Of a stretch of DNA of 64,000 nucleotides, positions 57,439-64,000 are shown in pieces (position 1 is the stretch's first letter; every line of letters starts with the position of its first letter). The position numbers and the translations under genes were made by a program. The stretch covers positions 62,001-126,000 of the forward strand of contig JAOUHJ010000002.1 of assembly GCA_029865225.1 (NCBI GenBank). Reading direction: 5' to 3'. The notes under the pieces are model-generated. The model ran no database searches, was not told the origin of the DNA, and was given only the letters and a program-made list of their open reading frames with translations. Source of the stretch: Nitrospira sp. Lineage in GTDB: Bacteria; Nitrospirota; Nitrospiria; Nitrospirales; Nitrospiraceae.

Positions 57439-59004
57439 TTACCGTTTTCCGTCATACCCCCGCTCTTTCCACCGCTCCAGCAGTTGAATCCGTTTCTTGA
57501 GCTGCTCAACCGTCGCTTGATCGACACGGCTCCCGGTACGGGCGATCAATTCCGCGTTGAGTCGGCGATGGTCAATCCCGCTGGTTCTAGAAACGGCACT
57601 GACAAGCAACCGATGAAGATCCCGCAGCTCGTACTTCTGCTGGTGGAGCGACACCGCCGGTTCTGGAACGACAGCCGCATCACCTTCTCCGCGCGTCTCG
57701 TCTTCCCCAATCAGGCTATCCATCCTCGCCACGGCCATGAGCGGCATGTATTCATTGGTCGAGACTGTGGTACGGCCGAAGAGGTCTCGCTGGCCAGGCG
57801 GCATGATATCTTCCAGCACATGGTCGCGCTCCGCTTTGATCTGCTTGGCATAGTGCACCAGGATGGGATCTTTCGGCAGATACAACCACGCCCGCTGTGG
57901 TTTGGGGAATCCCTCCTGCATGCGGACGAATCGACCCACGACCTGCCGGAAATACATTTCCGTGATGACGTTCGTCCCATAGACCCCGACTCGGAGTCTG
58001 GGAATATCCACGCCTTCGCTCACCATATTCACCGCCACGAGCCACTGTTGTTTTTTATGTCCGGCGAACTCTTCGATTGTGCGCGAGGCGGCAGGGTCAT
58101 CCGACACCGCAACGGCGGCTTTCGTGCCGACGATGCGACCGACCAGATCCGCCACCCATCGAGCATGTTCCTGATCCATACAGACGATTAAGCCACCGGC
58201 ATCGGGCTGTTCCTGCTGGCGAAGACGCGTGAGTTGCGCATGGGCATCGGTGATCACCGGACCAAGCCATGTGTCTTGGAGAAGCGCCGTTTTCAGGCGT
58301 TCCCGCTGCCGATTGAACGTCAACCCGTCCTCAAATGTCGCCTGATGCTCACGGCCTTCGGACAACCAGCTCAGCTCACCCTCGTAGCTCGGAAACACAA
58401 TCGGCCGACAGACGCTGTCCCGGATTGCATCGGTATAGCCATAGGCAAAATCCGCCCGGCTTTCTCCGTGCTCATATCGAATAAACGGGATTGGATTGTT
58501 GTCCGAACGGAAAGGTGTCCCGGACAGGATCAGCCGAAAGACCGCTGGGTCGAATGCCGAGCGCAGGGCCTTTCCCCAGTTTTTTCCATCACCGGCATGA
58601 TGCAACTCGTCGAAAATGAGCAGCGTCTTCTTGCTCTTACAGACCCGCTGAAAGATCTCGGGAGCCAGACAGACTTGCTGGTAGGTGACGACGGCACCGT
58701 GATAATCCGATGCTTCGGATGTCTGCTCATTGGTGAGGGTCGGATCGAGTTGCAATCCCATCTTCCCCGCAGCTTCAGACCACTGCGTGCGAAGGTGGTT
58801 GGTCGGGCAGACCACCAGCACCCTGACCGCAGCCTGCTTGGCCATAAATTCATGGGCGACGCGCAAGGCAAAGCGGGTCTTTCCCGCGGCAGGCGTGGCC
58901 ATCGCCAGAAAATCCTTGGCCTCATGACCACAGACCGCAGCCAAGGCACGGCATTGCCAGTCACGAAGGGGCGCCGTCCAGGCGGGCAATGTCTTCATAG
59001 CCAA
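57439..59004 (-). CDS. SF2 DEAD/DEAH-type helicase
   Basis: MATPAAGKTRFALRVAHEF, LLIFDELHHAGDGKNWG, LILSGTPFRSD, NMVSEGVDIPRLRVGVYG, FRQVVGRFVRM. Confidence 0.92.
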   Translation of the reverse strand: MAMKTLPAWTAPLRDWQCRALAAVCGHEAKDFLAMATPAAGKTRFALRVAHEFMAKQAAVRVLVVCPTNHLRTQWSEAAGKMGLQLDPTLTNEQTSEASDYHGAVVTYQQVCLAPEIFQRVCKSKKTLLIFDELHHAGDGKNWGKALRSAFDPAVFRLILSGTPFRSDNNPIPFIRYEHGESRADFAYGYTDAIRDSVCRPIVFPSYEGELSWLSEGREHQATFEDGLTFNRQRERLKTALLQDTWLGPVITDAHAQLTRLRQQEQPDAGGLIVCMDQEHARWVADLVGRIVGTKAAVAVSDDPAASRTIEEFAGHKKQQWLVAVNMVSEGVDIPRLRVGVYGTNVITEMYFRQVVGRFVRMQEGFPKPQRAWLYLPKDPILVHYAKQIKAERDHVLEDIMPPGQRDLFGRTTVSTNEYMPLMAVARMDSLIGEDETRGEGDAAVVPEPAVSLHQQKYELRDLHRLLVSAVSRTSGIDHRRLNAELIARTGSRVDQATVEQLKKRIQLLERWKERGYDGKR

Positions 59005-59053
59005 TACGTGAGAGAAACTGTTTGGCTCAACGATGGCACAGATCGGAGGCGGG

Positions 59054-60157
59054 TCAGTCCAGCCAGTCTTTTTCTTTGAGCTTCCTCGGCAGATACTTCT
59101 TTGTCAGGTACTGAAAATCCTTATTGGCCAACGAGTCAAGTTCGTACTTCAATCCGCTGGTCAGCATGCGCTTGATCTCCGCCTGCCAGGCCGGTTTCTT
59201 GAACCACTGATAGTTCATCAACTCTTTCGCTCGGGCGATATCTTTCTCGTTCAACTTGATCCCGACATTGCGCGGGAGCTCATACCGTTCGGGGTCGGCA
59301 CTGGACAAGCCCATGAACTTGGCTTTGGGAATGGCCATCCGTTGGCTTTCGAACGCCAGATTGATCGAGCCTTGCTTAATGACTGAATAGATATAGTACC
59401 CCCAGGGATCGTTATCGACCAACACATAGACCGGAAGCCGCTGTTCCTCGTGCAGTCGACGAGCCAGGCGACGGACACCTCGCGGCGGCTGGCCGTTCCC
59501 GGTGAGCAAGACACAGTTATAACGTCGCCAGAACTTGTCTTCCGAAAGCCGATTCCACTGCGTTCCTTTTTCGACGAGCAGCAGGAAATCCGCCGTACAG
59601 CGCCGAATCTCCAAATACTCGGGCTCCACGATCGACGGCACCGAATACCCGCCTTTCCCAAGCTTTGAGCAATCGACACGGTCCCCGTCGTCGCCGAAGA
59701 CCACGGGGCCGACGATGCTGCCACTGTTCTCCGCCCGCACATGCAGCTCTTCCCTGAGCGCAGTAAGGGATACCTCGAGATCTTCGATCACGGGATCGGA
59801 TTCATCCTGCGTGTCGAAGGTATTTTCGTGCGAGTTTTTAATCGTATGTTTCGTGCGGTAATAAATTTCTCGAAGCGAGGTCGTCAGATCAGCACGTTGC
59901 AATTCAGAGAGGGCATCGGCCACCAACACGGTCTGCATGAATTTCTTCGCCATACCGACGTTGAAAAACGACCGCTCCTGCTTCTTGCTGCCCATCTCGA
60001 TCAGACCCTTCCGTTCATTGAAGGACACGTTGGAGAGAGCGCGGATTGGAATTTGAAACGTAGGGTCTTTCGATCGTTCGGCCGATTGGATCACGATATC
60101 AGCCAGACCGATCAACTTCTTCTCGACCAGCGTGGTTTTCTTGGTTTTGGTCGTCAT
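59054..60157 (-). CDS. top6A: DNA topoisomerase VI subunit A (Spo11/Top6A)
   Basis: Catalytic tyrosine region LREIYYRTKH; Toprim VLVDNDPWGYYIYSVIKQGS. Confidence 0.93.
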   Translation of the reverse strand: MTTKTKKTTLVEKKLIGLADIVIQSAERSKDPTFQIPIRALSNVSFNERKGLIEMGSKKQERSFFNVGMAKKFMQTVLVADALSELQRADLTTSLREIYYRTKHTIKNSHENTFDTQDESDPVIEDLEVSLTALREELHVRAENSGSIVGPVVFGDDGDRVDCSKLGKGGYSVPSIVEPEYLEIRRCTADFLLLVEKGTQWNRLSEDKFWRRYNCVLLTGNGQPPRGVRRLARRLHEEQRLPVYVLVDNDPWGYYIYSVIKQGSINLAFESQRMAIPKAKFMGLSSADPERYELPRNVGIKLNEKDIARAKELMNYQWFKKPAWQAEIKRMLTSGLKYELDSLANKDFQYLTKKYLPRKLKEKDWLD

Positions 60158-60163
60158 GTTGTC

Positions 60164-62248
60164 CTATTTGGGTTTCCTCGGAGCCGCAGTCTTGGCCGAC
60201 TTGGATGGGTGCTTGGCCTTGGACTCACCGGCACGGATCGCAATCTGACCGGATTTCATAGTCGTCTTCTTCGGCAGATGTTTTGTTCGACTCGACTTCT
60301 TGGTGGCGTTCTCTTTCGAAGCAGGCTCATCGGCCGGCGTTGTGTCGCCGAGAAGGTCCGGCTCTGCCGGCGGGACCGCGAGCCCCTGATCTGACTCGAC
60401 TTGAGTCGCCAATGCCGTCTCGCCTTCTACGCCATCCGCCGTGACGATGATGGAATGGGGTAGACCTTCGGGACCACCTCCGGTTTTTCCAAGTGCTTGG
60501 TCAGTTTTCGTTCCGCCTGTGCGAGACGTTGCGATCTTCTGGAGCTGCTCTTTCAGCTTTTGCTTCGGCAGCGTGCCTCCTTTGAGTCGATTGCATGCCT
60601 CCACGACTTCTTCAATATACAGTTCAAAAATGTTTCGCCGCCGAAATTCACTGGCAGCCCGTTCACGCCGCCGCACGAAGAGACCCAATCGCCTCCCGCA
60701 CTCGCGAAGAGCCAGCGTGATTTCCTTCTGAATTTCATCGTAATCCGCGATCGCTTCTTTGGACTCACTGGTAAAGGGTACCCACACCGACGCCATGTGA
60801 ACGAAGATCACCATCGGTCCACCCGGAAGGGCGCCACGAGACTGGCTCAAGCCGTAGTTTTTCCATCCCGTGCTCAGCACGGCTTTGAAGGTCGAGCAAG
60901 CAGACTGTTGGTACAGGAGCGGAACCCGATTGGCGTATCGGATCACTCGTGCGAGTTCTGAATCTTCCTCCTCGTGCTCCCCTTCTGCCTTCGGCATCGC
61001 CGGTTGTTGCGGCTTGTTTTGGTCTTGCGGTCTGTTTCCGTATGCCAATCCTGCTTCAATGATGAATGGGTTGCCGCGATAGACCGCCGGTGGTCGACTG
61101 ACTGCCGTGTAGAATTCCCCTTTGATCTGCTTGTATAGGCCGGAGAGGATGGCCTTTTCGCCGATCGGAGAAATACAGTTGGTCGGTGGGGCCATGATCT
61201 TCGTCTCTTGCAGTGTCTTGTAGAGCGTCTCTGCGACCGGTCCCTTCAGCTCACGGGGCTTGTCCTCAGGCGAGACCTTCGCCGCTTTGCAGATCTCATC
61301 GGCCAGTTGCGGCGAGACGCGGCAAAAATCCCCGGCGAGAAACCCGGACAGTGTGTGGCTCTTGGTGTCCTGCAACATCTTGAGGAGCATGCCGAACTCG
61401 ATCCCGTAGGGATGCGGCTTGATCTCGCGCGGTTGAGGCGGCAATTCATGGTAGGTCCGAGGGTACTCTTTCGTCTCCCCTTCAGGAGTCTTATAGACCA
61501 ATTTAACGTGCGGGTTGGCGATGGAAGTCTGCTCCAACCACTCATCGACCGACGCACGGCCCTTTTGATACTTGCCCTCGACCTCCAGCGTCACCTGGGT
61601 GCCTCGTGGCTGCTCCCATTCGATCTGTTTGTTTTCATGAACCAACGGCTCATTCTTCTTCGTGTCGATTTGAACTTCAAAGAAATGAGCGGCGGCCTTC
61701 GACCCGATACGCGAAATAATTTTCACCGGTTTGCCGGTCGTCAGTTGTCCGTACATGCCGGCAGCCGAAATGCCGATGCCCTGCTGGCCACGGCTCATCC
61801 GCAGGCGATGAAACTTTGAGCCATAGAGCAGCTTGGCGAAAATTCGCGGGATCTGCTGACGCACAATGCCCGGTCCGTTGTCGGTCACTGTAACGCGAAA
61901 CCGATTCGCCTGGCTCGGCGCCACCGGCACCCCATTCGACACGACCTCGAGGTTGACCGTGACATCCGGAAGAATCCCGGCTTCTTCACAGGCATCGAGC
62001 GCGTTGTCGACCGCCTCTTTGACACAGGTCAGCAGCGCCTTGCGCGGATTGTCGAATCCCAGCAGATGCCGGTTCTTCGTGAAAAATTCCGAAACGGAAA
62101 TTTCCCGCTGACGCGCCCCCATCTCTACCGCAGTGACCCGCTCCGCCGCTTTCGCGGCGGCTGGCTTTTTTGCGGCTGGTTCAGAGTTGGATCGAGGAGC
62201 GGAAGATTTCGAATCAGGTTCTGATGCGGAGTCTTTCCTTTTTCCCAT
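60164..62248 (-). CDS. top6B: DNA topoisomerase VI subunit B (GHKL ATPase)
   Basis: KEAVDNALDACEEAGILPDVTV, TDNGPGIVRQQIPRIFAKLLYGSKFHRLRMSRGQQGIGISAAGMYGQLT. Confidence 0.95.
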   Translation of the reverse strand: MGKRKDSASEPDSKSSAPRSNSEPAAKKPAAAKAAERVTAVEMGARQREISVSEFFTKNRHLLGFDNPRKALLTCVKEAVDNALDACEEAGILPDVTVNLEVVSNGVPVAPSQANRFRVTVTDNGPGIVRQQIPRIFAKLLYGSKFHRLRMSRGQQGIGISAAGMYGQLTTGKPVKIISRIGSKAAAHFFEVQIDTKKNEPLVHENKQIEWEQPRGTQVTLEVEGKYQKGRASVDEWLEQTSIANPHVKLVYKTPEGETKEYPRTYHELPPQPREIKPHPYGIEFGMLLKMLQDTKSHTLSGFLAGDFCRVSPQLADEICKAAKVSPEDKPRELKGPVAETLYKTLQETKIMAPPTNCISPIGEKAILSGLYKQIKGEFYTAVSRPPAVYRGNPFIIEAGLAYGNRPQDQNKPQQPAMPKAEGEHEEEDSELARVIRYANRVPLLYQQSACSTFKAVLSTGWKNYGLSQSRGALPGGPMVIFVHMASVWVPFTSESKEAIADYDEIQKEITLALRECGRRLGLFVRRRERAASEFRRRNIFELYIEEVVEACNRLKGGTLPKQKLKEQLQKIATSRTGGTKTDQALGKTGGGPEGLPHSIIVTADGVEGETALATQVESDQGLAVPPAEPDLLGDTTPADEPASKENATKKSSRTKHLPKKTTMKSGQIAIRAGESKAKHPSKSAKTAAPRKPK

Positions 62249-62365
62249 TCACCCTCTCATGAAGCAATCGTTGAGTGTTTGGTATCATAAAACTTTCCAG
62301 GAAACAATGGGACCAAATGGCGAGCGAGTGGAATAAAGAAAGACCTAGACGTGCAACGAAGCGCC

Positions 62366-63982
62366 TTAGTGGATCACGGAGGGATCCCGCAAGTAATGCG
62401 CGGGCTCCATCGTCTCTGCAGACCAGACAAGCACTTTTCGGTCGAGCGTGCCGACGATCAAATAGCTTCCGTCACTCGTCCAGTGCAGATGATAGGGGGT
62501 TTTCATGTGGAAGGTTTTTCGCTTGACCTGAGACTTAAGATCCCATACGGCAAGACGTTCTCCAACCCGAGTGGCCACCCATCGATGCAATGGGTCAACA
62601 GCCATCGAGGCCCCCAATGCGACCGTCGGTCCTTTCTCAAGGACTTCGGTATCCCGTTTTGTAAAAGTGTCCAACCTGGCCATAACTTTGTTCCGAGCAG
62701 TATCCCATAGGGCAAGCGTCAACGTATTGGGTTCGCGAGCCTGCATCGTCGTCGCAACAAACGGACGATTCCATCCGAGTCCGGACCAGACCGTAGGCAG
62801 TCCGACCGGCTCCTCCACAGGGTTCCATGTCGAGATATCCCAAACAACACGGCCGGTCCGGGAGGTCGTGAGCAAGTACCGGCTTCCGTCCAGCAAGCTC
62901 AGAGTCTCCACGACGTCCCCGTGGGGCGCCCGCTTCCTGAGACAGCCTTTCGAATCACAGGTAAGGGAGTAGCCGGCATGGACCAGCTCCTTGATGATCG
63001 CTCTGGTGACCACATCCACCACGAGGACATTCGGTTGCTTCCCGGCAATGACCAGAAATCGGTTGCCGGTGAGAAACTGGAGGGCGTTGATCTGTCCCTG
63101 TCCGCTTGCATAAGATGGAAACTCCTTCCAGCTCTGCGTGTCCCAAAGCCGTATCTCTCCTTGGGTCGTCCCTGCGGCCAGAATCGCACCGTCGGCGCTG
63201 AACGCCAACGCGCTTGCCGGCGCAGACAACACCAGCTGGCGTAGAAGCATTCCCTGTCCCGGCTCCCAAATCTTGAGCAAGCTGTCATCACTACTTGTGA
63301 CAAGCAAATTAGCGCTGGGAGAAGTTACCAGTGCGCGTACCGCTCGCGCGTGTACAAATGCCGGACCGGTTCCGGGAGCTGCTGGCGCGAGAAGCTTTGC
63401 GGACAACTCAGCATCAGTGACCGGCGGTGTGGGGCGCTTGGCCAACACCTTCGCCTGAGGCTGAGCAGGATCCAACACCAGCTCCGGTGAGCGCGTCTCT
63501 ACATCCCACAGTGAGATGTGGCCGTCCACATCCGGATTCAGGCCACCCGTGAGTCCAAGCATGATCTTAGATCCGGTCGGCGACCACTTCAACAACGAGA
63601 TGCGCGGATCCCTGTTTCGGCAATCATGATCACAGAGATCCGATAACATAGTGCCGGTGCGCAGGTCCCAGATCTGTATCGTGCCGAGCTGTGCAGACTG
63701 TCCAACCAGATAGTCCCCATCGCTTGAAACATCGACAGCCGCAAGATTCATAGAGGACGGCTCGTCTCTCCCTTGATTGGGACTGGTGAGGTGGGTCGAG
63801 AACACCAACTCGCCCGAGTCGGAGTCGAACAACATATAACTCTTCGTTCCATGACCTGCCACCAGTCGGCGGCCATCGGGCGAAAAGCGATGAAGGGTGA
63901 GAGGCCCGCTTCCTCCCCCCGCAGTCGTCGCTGTGGCTCGTCCCCGGATCGATACCTCTACCGGGTCGATGAGCAGGACCAT
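62366..63982 (-). CDS. WD40-repeat protein (5' end close to window edge, may be truncated)
   Basis: Repeated LLVTSSDDSLLKIWEPGQG, ILAAGTTQGEIRLWDTQSW, YLIVGTLDRKVLVWSAET. Confidence 0.85.
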   Translation of the reverse strand: MVLLIDPVEVSIRGRATATTAGGGSGPLTLHRFSPDGRRLVAGHGTKSYMLFDSDSGELVFSTHLTSPNQGRDEPSSMNLAAVDVSSDGDYLVGQSAQLGTIQIWDLRTGTMLSDLCDHDCRNRDPRISLLKWSPTGSKIMLGLTGGLNPDVDGHISLWDVETRSPELVLDPAQPQAKVLAKRPTPPVTDAELSAKLLAPAAPGTGPAFVHARAVRALVTSPSANLLVTSSDDSLLKIWEPGQGMLLRQLVLSAPASALAFSADGAILAAGTTQGEIRLWDTQSWKEFPSYASGQGQINALQFLTGNRFLVIAGKQPNVLVVDVVTRAIIKELVHAGYSLTCDSKGCLRKRAPHGDVVETLSLLDGSRYLLTTSRTGRVVWDISTWNPVEEPVGLPTVWSGLGWNRPFVATTMQAREPNTLTLALWDTARNKVMARLDTFTKRDTEVLEKGPTVALGASMAVDPLHRWVATRVGERLAVWDLKSQVKRKTFHMKTPYHLHWTSDGSYLIVGTLDRKVLVWSAETMEPAHYLRDPSVIH

Positions 63983-64000
63983 GTTTCCAGTGCTGGCAGC

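Overview
Gene-dense bacterial chromosomal segment, probably from a Nitrospira-like organism (inferred from gene content only; no marker search was possible). Left to right: a Gld-type ABC export module with a DUF4340 protein; an array of four paralogous cadherin-like beta-sandwich lipoproteins interrupted by an IS5-like transposase; a NarL-type response regulator with a histidine kinase that carries an N-terminal Rossmann domain; nrdR-glyA-rplI; a hicBA-like pair; kbl-tdh; YceI and ADH genes; a 24-aa Lys/Ala microprotein; hemD; a VOC protein, an unusual metallo-beta-lactamase (MBL) fold protein and a sugar-nucleotide epimerase; a Kef antiporter; a Rieske oxygenase; DsrE2-TusA; a fused ftcD; rpsU; nth; polA; tRNA-Leu(UAA); a periplasmic sensing/heme gene group; lgt; an AddA/AddB-like helicase-nuclease pair; an antitoxin/PIN pair; and a topoisomerase VI A/B operon with an SF2 helicase. 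No rRNA or CRISPR array was seen. Best candidates for a second look: the expanding lipoprotein array, the bacterial Topo VI-helicase cluster, the Rossmann-histidine kinase, the RRE-like/MBL fusion, a CTG-start candidate gene, a DUF3817 pseudogene, and small zinc-ribbon or Lys-rich ORFs missing from the supplied ORF track. All assignments come from reading motifs; no database search was run.
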